Positions 1 to 8,028 are shown, counted from the stretch's first letter. The stretch: 64,000 nucleotides of DNA from Sphingomonas faeni (GCF_024273235.1 NZ_JANBVH010000013.1:61029-125028), one strand, 5' to 3'. Notes: generated from the letters alone by a model not told the origin. Made by a program: numbers and translations.

Positions 1-1
1 G

Positions 2-877
2 GACTGGCGCCGCCACATCGTGCATCTCAAGGACTTCCTGGGCCATGATGACGCCGCGAAGATCACGACCGACGATTTGATGCGGTGGCGCGACGAACTA
101 CTGAAGGACGGCACGCGGCAGGCAAACACGGTACGGGGCAGATACCTCGGATCAATAAGGGCGATGTTGAGCTGGGCTGTGTCTGAAAGGAAGCTGCCCG
201 TTAACGTGGCGCTCAATATCAAGGTGCATGGCAAGGAGAAGCCGGAACTTAGGTCAAAAGACTTCACGGATGATGAGGCCCTTCGAATACTTACGGCCTC
301 CCTTATACCTCCGGCAAATAGAATACTTCCGACCTATGCACTGTCCCGCAGATGGGTTCCGTGGCTATGCGCCTACACCGGAGCAAGGGTGAATGAGATA
401 ACGCAGCTCCGCGGCATAGATGTTACCGAGGAAAAGGGTATCTGGGTCATCCGCATTACACCCGAGGCTGGAACCCAAAAGAGCATGAAGGCGCGGTTTG
501 TTCCTCTGCACACCCACTTGATAGACCAAGGCTTCCTGGAAGTCGTCAAGTCCTCCGGCGACGGACCGATGTTCTATGACCCTAGTCGTCAGAGGGCCCC
601 GTCAGCGACGAACCGGCATATTAAGAAGGTAGGCGAGCGCTTGGGTGCCTGGGTCCGCGAAGAGGTCGGGATCACTGATAAGGGAGTCGCCCCTAGCCAC
701 GGATGGCGCCACAGGTTCAAGACGGTCGCCCGTGCGGTCCACATGTCGGGAGAGGTGCGCGACGCGATCCAGGGCCATGAACCCCGGACCGAAGGCGAGG
801 CCTATGGCAGTATGCCCATCCCCACTATGGCCGCCGCCATTGCCCTCCTGCCGCGCTATGCGGTGCCCGGTGTCTGA
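2..877 (+). CDS. Phage-type tyrosine recombinase/integrase, 5' end cut by window edge
   Basis: Site-specific recombinase that would integrate or excise the element by a tyrosine-linked strand exchange. The frame is open to the window edge, and the residues before the first GTG (position 20) still look like the core-binding domain, so the true start is upstream. Numbered from that GTG, the catalytic set is visible: Arg123 in YTGARVNE, the box His227-Gly-Trp-Arg230, His253 and nucleophile Tyr262. The N-terminal half is the helical SAM-like DNA-binding domain. It reads into the element, as expected for an int gene near an att site. The family is secure; the specific attachment site is unknown. 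Confidence 0.9.
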   Translation, partial: DWRRHIVHLKDFLGHDDAAKITTDDLMRWRDELLKDGTRQANTVRGRYLGSIRAMLSWAVSERKLPVNVALNIKVHGKEKPELRSKDFTDDEALRILTASLIPPANRILPTYALSRRWVPWLCAYTGARVNEITQLRGIDVTEEKGIWVIRITPEAGTQKSMKARFVPLHTHLIDQGFLEVVKSSGDGPMFYDPSRQRAPSATNRHIKKVGERLGAWVREEVGITDKGVAPSHGWRHRFKTVARAVHMSGEVRDAIQGHEPRTEGEAYGSMPIPTMAAAIALLPRYAVPGV

Positions 878-919
878 AGGGCCGCCCCCAGGCTCGACCC
901 TACTGGCGATGCTCCACAA

Positions 920-1405
920 ATGTACAACCCTCTCGACTCTCTCCGCGCCCTCCAAGTAATTGAGGACTACCGGCTGCGCGATCGGCTACCCCGGAGAGCG
1001 AGGTTCGGCATGGCACGACGGAAGGCAATCATTGCTCCTTTAGACGCTCGGCAACGCTCCGGGCTCGCCAAGGCCGCCGCACACCTTGAGCAATCCCGAC
1101 TGGAGATCGGCGTCAACTCCCCCGTTCGCCGCTTGCAGGTGCTTATGAAGCTTGGACTGCACGGCCCGATGTCACGAGTTCAACTCGCCGCCTACCTCGA
1201 CGCCGACGATGGTTGCGTAATGAACGACCTCAAGGCGCTCGGTGTCACGGACCGCTACGGCCAGCCCGGCCGCCAGCTAGTAGATGAGCGGTGGGAAACT
1301 GCCGAAGAACTCCGGTTCATCTACTCGCTGACCCCGGCGGGGCGAGAGGCATTGGGGCGGCTTGTTGGCTCTACGTCGGCAGACAGGCAAACGCCTTCAA
1401 TATAA
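920..1405 (+). CDS. Hypothetical winged-helix-like protein
   Basis: I do not recognise a named family. The 161-residue product has a basic N-terminus. Its central part (about residues 64-150) reads like a winged helix: a helix ending RLQVLMKLGL, a helix-turn-helix-like MSRVQLAAYLD...VMNDLKALGV, then a wing-like stretch and a final helix LTPAGREALGRL, the ending seen in many MarR/PadR-type regulators. It lies 42 bases after the integrase on the same strand, so an element-encoded regulator or excision factor is possible (inference). The first in-frame ATG is at 920; an ATG at 1010 has a better ribosome site (GAGG six bases upstream) and would give 131 residues. Confidence 0.55.
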   Translation: MYNPLDSLRALQVIEDYRLRDRLPRRARFGMARRKAIIAPLDARQRSGLAKAAAHLEQSRLEIGVNSPVRRLQVLMKLGLHGPMSRVQLAAYLDADDGCVMNDLKALGVTDRYGQPGRQLVDERWETAEELRFIYSLTPAGREALGRLVGSTSADRQTPSI

Positions 1406-1416
1406 CAAACCCTGAA

Positions 1417-1432
1417 GTGACAATGTTGTCAC
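1417..1432. promoter_or_regulatory. Perfect inverted repeat GTGACAA-TG-TTGTCAC
   Basis: Two 7-base arms around a 2-base centre lie in the gap between the convergent winged-helix gene and the ParB-like gene. There is no T-tract and the arms are AT-containing, so a terminator is unlikely. The form is that of a protein-binding operator or a parS-like site. The ParB-like protein, the winged-helix protein and the recombinases of the element are all possible binders (inference). Confidence 0.45.
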
Positions 1433-1510
1433 CAGTGGATGCCGAGAACCGCAGTTTTCCGCCACTCCTGTCCCGTACACCCATGACAAGCTCGCAGGCC
1501 CTTGCCGTCC

Positions 1511-2245
1511 CTAAATGTCCAAGGGGAAGACGGCGGGCTCCGCGAGCTTCTTCAGGGCCTCTCCGCTCTCCAAGGCCTCGACCAGCTTCCTGGCGGTGCC
1601 TAGCAGGGCCCCTTGGTCATCGCTGGGGAGAGAATGAAACAGCCTCTCGAAGGCCGCTAGGTGGAGTTCAGCCTCCTCCACCCTTTCGGACACCAAGGCC
1701 TCGTCACTCTCGTCGGCATCATCCCCGCGCTGCCACGGTTTGAACTCCGGCCCCTCGGCAAGCTCAAGCCCCATCGCCTTCAGCTTCTTCCGGATGGCTT
1801 CCCGGCTGTAGACATGATCCACCTCCGCAGCGATCACCCTGGAGGACTTCAGGCTCCCGAGGGTGTCTAGGTGACCGCCCGCCCCGGTGAAGTCTTCCCA
1901 CACCTTCAGCTTGTCGGCTTGGCTCAAGCTCAACCCGTGCGTGGCGTTGGCGAGCCGCGCTTCCTCCCGCGCCTCCTTCAGGGTCATGCGGGCCACCTGG
2001 GCCTTGATGCCCGTCGAGCCGAGCGCCTCATGGGCGGCGTAGCGGTGGAACCCGTCAACCAGGTACAGCGCCTTCCCAATGGCCGCGACCTTGACGGACG
2101 GGAGGACCTTGCCGTCTTCTAAAGCGAGTTGGAGCTTGGCGGCGTGCGCACGATTGATCCCCTTGGCGCGGAGCTGGAAGTCTGGACGGAGCTTTACGTC
2201 CTCCAAGGCCAGCACGCGCTCCTGCCACTGCTTGCCCGCCTTCAC
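1511..2245 (-). CDS. ParB/Srx-fold domain protein coupled to the serine recombinase
   Basis: A 244-residue protein with a ParB N-terminal-like domain (about residues 15-90): LEDVKLRPDFQLRAKGIN, an 'LVDGFHRYAAHEAL' box (the GxxRxxA signature of ParB/Spo0J nucleotide-binding folds), then a helical region with SLSQADKLKVW, a KorB/ParB-like linker, and an acidic coiled C-terminus. Such proteins bind DNA or CTP, or have nuclease activity; which applies here cannot be told. I place the start at the GTG whose bases overlap the stop of the upstream serine recombinase (GTGA overlap), with a GAGGT ribosome site 9 bases before it. A longer frame to 2323 exists but would overlap the recombinase by 82 bases. 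Translational coupling suggests they work together. Confidence 0.7.
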   Translation of the reverse strand: MKAGKQWQERVLALEDVKLRPDFQLRAKGINRAHAAKLQLALEDGKVLPSVKVAAIGKALYLVDGFHRYAAHEALGSTGIKAQVARMTLKEAREEARLANATHGLSLSQADKLKVWEDFTGAGGHLDTLGSLKSSRVIAAEVDHVYSREAIRKKLKAMGLELAEGPEFKPWQRGDDADESDEALVSERVEEAELHLAAFERLFHSLPSDDQGALLGTARKLVEALESGEALKKLAEPAVFPLDI

Positions 2246-2958
2246 TTGCTGGACACCTCGACGCCAGCGGCCACCTGTGGGTCCAACCGGGCCATGAGGT
2301 TCCGCACTGACGACGCGTGCCACCTCCCGCCCCGTGGGGTGAGGATACCTTCCTCATTCAAGGCCGCCGCAAGGCCCCCGAGGGACGCAACGCCACCCGC
2401 CTGGAGCCGCTGGATGACGGGACGGAGCTGGTCGGCCCTGGACGTGGCATTGGCGGACACGGCGGCGATGGCGGCCCCTGTGCCCTTCCCGGCCCTGCGG
2501 AACGCTGCCGCCCCGTTCGGGTTACCCAGGCGGACACCCCGAGCCTTAGCGACCTTCAGTGCCGCCGTGGTCCGCTGGGAGATCAATTCGCGCTCCTTCT
2601 GGGCTAGCATGGCCATGATGCCGACCGTGAAGTTATCCGCGTGTGGCATGTCAGCCGCGACGAACTGGACACCGCTCTCCTGGAGGGTGAGGAGGAAGCG
2701 GGCATTGCGTGACAGCCGGTCCAGCTTGGCGATCACCAGACGGGCGCCGGTCAGCTTTGCTTGGTCGAGGGCCTTGGCCAGCTCGGGGCGATCGTTCCGA
2801 CTGCCGCTCTCCACCTCGACGAACGGCGGCGCGATGATCGACCAGCCCCGCTCGGCACACAGGGCCTCCACGGCGACCCGCTGGGCCTCCAGGCCAAGGC
2901 CCGATGCCCCCTGCCGCAAAGTGCTCACCCGGTAATAGACCACTGCTCGCTCGATCAC
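2242..2958 (-). CDS. Serine recombinase (resolvase/invertase family)
   Basis: Small serine recombinase of 238 residues. The N-terminal catalytic domain (1-140) shows YYRVSTLRQ with nucleophile Ser12 and Arg10, the DRPEL motif near 56, LDRLSRNARFLLTL and a long E-helix starting at AQKERELISQRTTAAL. The C-terminus (about 175-235) is a helix-turn-helix of the type 'I..LN..GI.TPRGG.W....V..ML', which binds the recombination site. It lacks the large zinc-ribbon domain of integrases, so it should resolve or invert DNA. It is the promoter-proximal gene of a two-gene minus-strand unit with the ParB-like gene. An 8-base inverted repeat lies just upstream (2980-2987 with 3027-3034). Confidence 0.9.
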   Translation of the reverse strand: MIERAVVYYRVSTLRQGASGLGLEAQRVAVEALCAERGWSIIAPPFVEVESGSRNDRPELAKALDQAKLTGARLVIAKLDRLSRNARFLLTLQESGVQFVAADMPHADNFTVGIMAMLAQKERELISQRTTAALKVAKARGVRLGNPNGAAAFRRAGKGTGAAIAAVSANATSRADQLRPVIQRLQAGGVASLGGLAAALNEEGILTPRGGRWHASSVRNLMARLDPQVAAGVEVSSK

Positions 2959-2979
2959 TTCGGGGCTCCGTTCAAATCC

Positions 2980-3034
2980 ACCTGTCGTTCGTTAGGCGGA
3001 TATGTATGGCAATGCAAGTGTCCATTCGACAGGT
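2980..3034. repeat. Inverted repeat ACCTGTCG ... CGACAGGT upstream of the serine recombinase
   Basis: Two perfect 8-base arms are separated by 39 bases in the gap between the recombinase start (2958) and the next plus-strand gene (3087). Small serine recombinases usually act at res or inversion sites next to their own gene, so this could be a recombination site or an autoregulatory operator. The sequence alone does not decide. Confidence 0.3.
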
Positions 3035-3086
3035 CCGCTTGCACGTGAAATGATGCCGCCCTGCTCCACTACTGGGTTCCAGAACC

Positions 3087-3359
3087 ATGACCGTAAGCCG
3101 CTTCAAAACTCCGACCGAACAGCTCCAGTGGGAGGTGAACCATGCAATCCGCGAGGGTCACACAGTGCTCGCACAGTTCGGGATGCACCCCGGCCCCATC
3201 ACGGTTACTGGAGTAGGGATACTCAATGACAACGTATGGGTTCGCTCGGGGGAGGATCGCTACATGATGACCATCGCGGCCTTCTCTGGCGTCATCTTCC
3301 TAGTGCCAGAAGCTGGCGAGGACGAGCGGGTACAGGTCGGGTTCGGCGCGTCCCAGTAA
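3087..3359 (+). CDS. Small hypothetical protein, possible Sm-like fold
   Basis: A 90-residue protein that I cannot assign with confidence. It has an N-terminal helix (TEQLQWEVNHAIREGHTV) followed by alternating beta-like segments, with 'ITVTGVGILNDNVWVRSGEDRYMMTIAAFSGVIFLVPEA'. The order helix, strand, GVxILNDN turn, strand, 'Y...I....I..VP' is loosely like Hfq/Sm proteins, but the family's key lysine-histidine motif is not present. It stands alone on the plus strand behind the divergent recombinase. The ribosome site is weak. Element cargo of unknown function. Confidence 0.5.
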   Translation: MTVSRFKTPTEQLQWEVNHAIREGHTVLAQFGMHPGPITVTGVGILNDNVWVRSGEDRYMMTIAAFSGVIFLVPEAGEDERVQVGFGASQ

Positions 3360-4098
3360 GGCGGCAGGGCCTCCAGGTCCCTCACTGTCCCCTTCAGGTG
3401 TATTGTCTAAGCACCACACTTCAAGGCTGTCAAATGTAGCTTCGGCCTAATGTCCCCCGCCGACCCGAGAGGCGACAGGCCGTACCGCAATGTCCGGCAG
3501 GGGCCCTCGCGCCTTCCGCCCCTGCCACTCGCTTCCGGCCTAGCTATCGACCGACCTGCCCCGCCTGCCACCGACCACACACCGAAGGAGGGTAACGATT
3601 GCAATCATCTAGGGTCCCCTTCCGCCCCTCGGGGGGAGCCCGCAGCCGCCGATACGGATTGCGGTTCGAAAGAGGCGGCTTCGCTGATGCGGCCACACCA
3701 CCAGTCCCAGCCTGACTGCACGCGGTCCTCCCCAGGGAACCGAAAGTCCCGCCGAATATAATTCCGCTTCGGTCCTACCATCTGGGTCTCATACAGCCCG
3801 CCCAGACCCTTGCCGTCGCCAGCCGTTCACCCCGCCCCCATCAGGCCCCTTCCGAGGAAACAGGCGGGTCCCATCCGGGTATCTTGGGTCCCATTGGGTC
3901 CCATGCGCTCACACGGACAGCGCGGCCCGCTCCGCTGGCAGGGTGGAAAGACCGTTACCCATTCTGACAGACGGACCCGCCCCAGGCCCCCCCCCCTGCC
4001 GCCCTTTAGTGCTGACTTGCGGGCATCCTGCCGCCCGCTCCTCCTTCCCGAGACCTTCCGACTATGCCCGCAAGATCATCATCCGGAGGTCGCCGCTA
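3360..4098. other. 739-base stretch without a convincing gene
   Basis: Open frames here (for example 3450-3761 and 3810-4334) have proline/arginine/serine-rich translations typical of shadow frames in GC-rich DNA, and none has a recognisable domain. The only structure I see is three copies of GGGTCCCAT near 3866-3904. The stretch ends in a good ribosome site (GGAGGT, 4085-4090) for the fibre gene. It may be a decayed gene region or a long leader. Confidence 0.5.
3866..3904. repeat. Three copies of GGGTCCCAT, spaced 20 and 10 bases
   Basis: GGGTCCCAT occurs at 3866-3874, 3886-3894 and 3896-3904. The core GGG-T-CCC is itself palindromic and the last two copies abut as TTGGGTCCCATTGGGTCCCA. The 20 and 10 base offsets place all copies on one helical face, which suits a cooperatively bound operator upstream of the fibre and virion genes (inference). 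Confidence 0.4.
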
Positions 4099-4908
4099 AT
4101 GGCCATCGACCTCGACAACACCCGCGCCGCGCTCGCCAAGCTCCTGCCGTTTCGACGGCGGGTGCGCCCAGGCGCTCCGGCGTCCTTCGGGCCCTTCCTG
4201 GACGGCGAGTTCCAGCGGATCGACACGGCAACCGCCGACATCGTTTCTGCCCTCAAGACGCTCGACCCGGCGCTCGCATACCTTGCGGGCCTCGAAGAGG
4301 GAGGCGGCGGCAGCGATCCCGTGCCGGGTCCTGAAGGTCCTGAAGGCCCGAAAGGCGACAAGGGCGATCCGGGCGCCGACAGCACGGTTCCCGGCCCCAT
4401 AGGTCCTCAAGGGCCACAGGGTTCTCCGGGCGTAGGTGGGGGTGGTGCCGCGCCGACTTCCGCCTGGGCCTTTGGCTGCGGAGAACGTAGGTTCCTCGTT
4501 GAGGCCACTGCGGATGGCAATGTTGGTAACCCTGGCCAGTCACTGTCGTCCATCGCCATTAACGACTTCTGGTGGAACGCGGGTGGCGGAGATAAGTTTG
4601 TAACATTCGACTTCCCAGCTCCTATCTTGCTCACTGGGCTCGCTACCCAGCAGGACAACAGTACCGCCAATGGATCGTGGACGTTAGAAGGCTCGCTGGA
4701 TCGAACTCTATGGACTCCAATAATCACCGACTACGTAATGGGCGGCGTATCGTATGGTCCGAGGTTTACCCCCAGCGGCTTCCTATACGCCCGCGAGTTT
4801 ATCAACGTCACCAGATACTCCATCTACCGCCTCCGGTTAAACTCCGGGTCAGTGACGAATACGAGTCCCTACGTCTCGCAGTTCCTTTTCAAATGCGAGC
4901 CAATCTAG
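4099..4908 (+). CDS. Collagen-like fibre protein with discoidin-type C-terminal domain
   Basis: A 269-residue protein, probably a phage tail fibre or surface adhesin. Residues 1-66 are a helical attachment region; 77-112 are Gly-X-Y collagen-type repeats (GPEGPEGPKGDKGDPG and PGPIGPQGPQGSPG), which form trimeric stalks; 115-269 look like an F5/8 type C (discoidin) beta-sandwich, with the typical strand 'SWTLEGSLDRTLWTPI' and a C-terminal 'YSIYRLRLNSG'. Such domains bind carbohydrate, so host-surface recognition is likely. I chose ATG 4099 because GGAGGT stands eight bases before it; the frame stays open upstream to 3943 but that part is Pro-rich and lacks a ribosome site. It precedes the large virion protein by 58 bases. 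Confidence 0.75.
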   Translation: MAIDLDNTRAALAKLLPFRRRVRPGAPASFGPFLDGEFQRIDTATADIVSALKTLDPALAYLAGLEEGGGGSDPVPGPEGPEGPKGDKGDPGADSTVPGPIGPQGPQGSPGVGGGGAAPTSAWAFGCGERRFLVEATADGNVGNPGQSLSSIAINDFWWNAGGGDKFVTFDFPAPILLTGLATQQDNSTANGSWTLEGSLDRTLWTPIITDYVMGGVSYGPRFTPSGFLYAREFINVTRYSIYRLRLNSGSVTNTSPYVSQFLFKCEPI

Positions 4909-4966
4909 CCACACCGGGAGGTCACAATGGGCCTCCAATCCTTCCTCCTTCCCGAAGACCTTACCC

Positions 4967-7411
4967 ATGCCCGAAAACATCCCCACATCGGGACACATGA
5001 CCCCCGCCGACGAAGCGGCCTACCGAGCCCTCGCCGCCGACCCGAAGTCCACCGCCAGCGACCTCCAGTCCTTCGTGGCCCAGCGCGGCCTCCAGCTCAC
5101 CAACGAAGCCGCCGCCGACTTCATCGCCTCCCGTGCCCAGCCCGGTGCCCGCGTCGGCGGACCCGTTTCATATGAGGTCCAGGCGCCGAACGGTGCGACC
5201 TATGAAGTCGAAGCCCCCGCAGGGACCACAGAGGCGGAGGTGCTGGCGAAGGTCAAAGCCAACATCGGCAGTATGATCGACCAAGGCGCCGCCGAGAGCG
5301 AGATAGACACCTACCTTCAGTCGGAAGGCCTCAACACCACCGACCTGGGAGGCACCTCACAGCCACCCCGCGCCAACGCCAGCTTCCTCCAGTCCCTCTC
5401 CGCCACCGCAGGCGAGACCCTGGACGGCGTGATCCCAGGCGCCGGAAGGTTCATGGCAGGCGCCGGGTCCGTAGTCGGCAACGGCATCGCCGCAGGGCTA
5501 GGTCGGAGTGAGTTCAATCCTAGCGCCGCCTTCGCAGACGGACAGGCCTCCAGCGACGCGGACAAGGCCCAGCTTGAAGCCGATCACCCGAGCGTCGCGA
5601 CGGGCGCCCAGTTCGCGGGCCTCGCCGGGTCCTTCGCACTCCCAGTCGCTCGCGTCGCCAAAGGCGCAGGCATGGCCGCCCACACGGTCAACGGGGCTCT
5701 CTCCGGCGCTGGGTTCGGTGCGCTCTCCGGGGCCCTCAACGACACGGGGGACGGACGGTTGACGAACGCGGCCCTGGGCGCAAGCGTCGGGGGAGTCCTG
5801 GGGGCCGCCGCCGCGCCGATCGCGAACAAGGTCGGGCAGACAATATCAACGACCCGCCGCAACATCCCCGGTGTCAACGCCGCCCTTACCGGCCTGGAGA
5901 ACATCCCGAACCGTCTGCGTGGCCTGCCGCTCACTCCACCGTCTGCCAACGCACACGCCCAGGCCGAAAGGACCCTAGCGAGGGAAATGGAAGGATCGAC
6001 CATCCAGACCGGCATGGGAACCGGGGACGTCCAGGCCACCCCCGCCAACGTCGCCACAGAGCTGGACAGGCGCCACGCCCTTGGTGTTCCCGCGATGGCC
6101 GCCGACGTCACCCCGGTCACCCGCGCCGCCGGTACTTGGGCGGCTGAAGGCACCGGCCCAATGGCAACCCGCGCCCGCGCAGCTATGGCCACCCGACAGG
6201 CGCAGGCGGCCTCTAGAGCCCGAGAGCATATCGCCGCCGACCTGGGGCCCGCCGTCGATCCCATCGCAGAGGTAGAAGCGATCAAGCATCGTGCTGCCAC
6301 CGCATCGGCTCCAGGATACGCCCAGGCCTATGCCCAGCCGATGGTCATCACCCCGGAGATCGAGGGGATCATGCAGACCCCAGCGTTCCAAAGCGCCCTC
6401 CCGCAAGCTGCCGCGAACATCCGCAATGGCATGGGCGACCCGCAGGCTCTCGGGTTCCGCATGGACGGAGACGGCAACCTTTCCGGTATCGACACTCTCT
6501 CCACGGAGGGGTTCGATCAGGTCATTCGGGCCATGAAGGACGCGGGCCGCACAGCGGGCGAGATCAACCCGATCACAGGGCGAGTGACGAACAACACCAA
6601 CTCGATCCACATCAACAACCGGGCGCGTGACCTCCAGACCGAACTGGGCAACCAGAACGGCGTCTATCGCGACACGGTGGCGAACTATGCGGACGAGATG
6701 GCGCTAACGGACGGGATGCGGCGTGGCGCCGACGTCGCCAAGTTGAGCGGACCCGAGATAGCGGCACAGATGCGAACAATGCCGCAGCATGCCCAGGAAG
6801 CGTGGACCGCAGGCGCCCGCACGGTCCTTGCCGACAGCGCGACCACCACCGGCCTCAACCCCGGTGCCGACGTGTCCCAGCGCATCCGACAGGACCTCGG
6901 GTTGTCCGGCGCGGGCCTCCACGCCGCCGATGGGGACACAGCGAAACTCCAGGCCATTGAGGCCATGTCGGGACGCCCCGGCGCCCTTAGCCGTTTGGAC
7001 GATCGACTGGAGGCGGAGGGGCAAGCCTACCAGACCTTCGCCGGGACCGGAGGCGCCCGCCAGCCTGGAGGGGACCAAGGGGCCTCGGGAGCCCTCGGGA
7101 CCGCTGTCGAGATCGGCAGGAAGGTAGCGACCGGCAACACCATCGGCGCCTTGAGCACGGCACTGCTTCGGGGGAACCCCAGGGGGACGGCAAGCTACCG
7201 GGGGGACGTCCAGGAGAGAATGGCGGAACTCCTGACCGCCTCAACGCCCAGAGGCTCCCGAGCGGCTATGGATGCCCTCGCGGACCGCAGCGTCATCGAT
7301 CGGACAAACCTCGGTGTCCTCTCGACCCGAGCGAACCGTATGGCCCTGGTGGGCGCTCTCCAGTTCACTGGCCAAAACGCAGACCCGAGCCCTATGGATG
7401 AATACGAATAG
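4967..7411 (+). CDS. Large phage-type internal virion/ejection protein (putative)
   Basis: An 814-residue Ala/Gly-rich protein without a clear enzyme domain. The N-terminus (1-120) has repeated helical modules and an 'APNGATYEVEAPAGTTEAEVLAKV' strand pair common in phage structural proteins. Residues 135-290 hold several Gly/Ala-rich, membrane-like stretches (VIPGAGRFMAGAGSVVGNGIAAGL; LGASVGGVLGAAAAPI, given in part), as in podovirus ejection proteins that line a DNA channel. The rest is mostly helical. There is a puzzle at the start: the strong ribosome site GGGAGGT (4916-4922) stands before ATG 4927, which is in another frame and soon becomes a shadow; ATG 4967 (or 4997) in this frame has only a weak site. 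A frameshift or reinitiation near 4927-4967 is possible. Confidence 0.6.
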   Translation: MPENIPTSGHMTPADEAAYRALAADPKSTASDLQSFVAQRGLQLTNEAAADFIASRAQPGARVGGPVSYEVQAPNGATYEVEAPAGTTEAEVLAKVKANIGSMIDQGAAESEIDTYLQSEGLNTTDLGGTSQPPRANASFLQSLSATAGETLDGVIPGAGRFMAGAGSVVGNGIAAGLGRSEFNPSAAFADGQASSDADKAQLEADHPSVATGAQFAGLAGSFALPVARVAKGAGMAAHTVNGALSGAGFGALSGALNDTGDGRLTNAALGASVGGVLGAAAAPIANKVGQTISTTRRNIPGVNAALTGLENIPNRLRGLPLTPPSANAHAQAERTLAREMEGSTIQTGMGTGDVQATPANVATELDRRHALGVPAMAADVTPVTRAAGTWAAEGTGPMATRARAAMATRQAQAASRAREHIAADLGPAVDPIAEVEAIKHRAATASAPGYAQAYAQPMVITPEIEGIMQTPAFQSALPQAAANIRNGMGDPQALGFRMDGDGNLSGIDTLSTEGFDQVIRAMKDAGRTAGEINPITGRVTNNTNSIHINNRARDLQTELGNQNGVYRDTVANYADEMALTDGMRRGADVAKLSGPEIAAQMRTMPQHAQEAWTAGARTVLADSATTTGLNPGADVSQRIRQDLGLSGAGLHAADGDTAKLQAIEAMSGRPGALSRLDDRLEAEGQAYQTFAGTGGARQPGGDQGASGALGTAVEIGRKVATGNTIGALSTALLRGNPRGTASYRGDVQERMAELLTASTPRGSRAAMDALADRSVIDRTNLGVLSTRANRMALVGALQFTGQNADPSPMDEYE

Positions 7412-7440
7412 GACTAGCTCACTCGGCACCTAGAACCTCA

Positions 7441-7480
7441 AAGCCCCTTGGCCCCTCACCGGGCCTTGGGGTTCTCTTTT
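7441..7480 (+). terminator. Probable rho-independent terminator of the virion gene
   Basis: A GC-rich hairpin (CCCCTTGGCCC, loop CTCACC, GGGCCTTGGGG, with a 2x2 internal mismatch) is followed by TTCTCTTTT. It begins about 30 bases after the stop of the 814-residue gene. Confidence 0.5.
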
Positions 7481-7636
7481 CGACGCCCGCCAGGGCACGG
7501 TTCTGCATGGTGCTCCACAAGGCCTTGGAGGCCTCGCCAGACTCGGCGATTAAAGAAGTCGTGGGCAGGTGCCCGAAGGCGGGCATACAGCGCCCAGCGA
7601 CTCTCTGGGAGGCTTGCCCCCTCGACAGTGGCGAAC

Positions 7637-7843
7637 CTAGTGCATCAAGGGCGTGCGGTTCTTCAACGCGTATGCGACCATCATGTGGACATCCACGAGT
7701 AACTCTTCGACCCGAGCCGTCCGCTGGACGTTCCCCTCTCGCAGCAGCTCGACCAAAAGGGCGCTGATAGTGTGGAAAGTAGAAATGGCATCCTCGTCTG
7801 TCAGCTCCCTACAGTCGTCGGGACCCTCCCCCTCGCCCGTCAA
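7637..7843 (-). CDS. Small hypothetical protein (68 aa), second of a coupled pair
   Basis: A 68-residue acidic, helical protein (ISTFHTISALLVELLREGNVQRTARVEELLVDVHMMVAYAL). Family not recognised. Its ATG overlaps the stop codon of the upstream 62-residue gene (ATGA), a strong sign that both are translated as a pair. It sits at the right end of the mobile element on the strand opposite the virion genes, where phages often keep early or lysogeny cargo. Confidence 0.5.
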   Translation of the reverse strand: MTGEGEGPDDCRELTDEDAISTFHTISALLVELLREGNVQRTARVEELLVDVHMMVAYALKNRTPLMH

Positions 7844-8028
7844 GCCGCCCAGGCCAGGATGGCCCTCATGTCCTCCGTGCTCATTACGACCCGCTCCCAG
7901 GCCTTTGTAGTCTCGTTGAGCTGATCGACCGCCACAAGCCCGTCGCCCAGGTTGTGGACCCGCTCGCCCCCGGCAAGGCTCAATGAGAGGGAGTCGTTAA
8001 CCGACACTACGCTTACAACTTGAGCCAT
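7840..8028 (-). CDS. Small hypothetical protein (62 aa), first of a coupled pair
   Basis: A 62-residue protein with a beta-rich start (MAQVVSVVSVNDSLSLSLAG) and a helical end (STEDMRAILAWAA). No family is recognised. Its stop overlaps the start of the next small gene by four bases. It is the last gene that fits the mobile element; the chromosomal transporter gene begins about 107 bases to its right on the other strand. Confidence 0.5.
   Translation of the reverse strand: MAQVVSVVSVNDSLSLSLAGGERVHNLGDGLVAVDQLNETTKAWERVVMSTEDMRAILAWAA

Noticed and set aside
4927..5175. An 82-codon frame after a strong ribosome site
   Set aside because: After about 13 codons it is only a shadow of the 814-residue frame; retained as an observation about the start, not as a gene.
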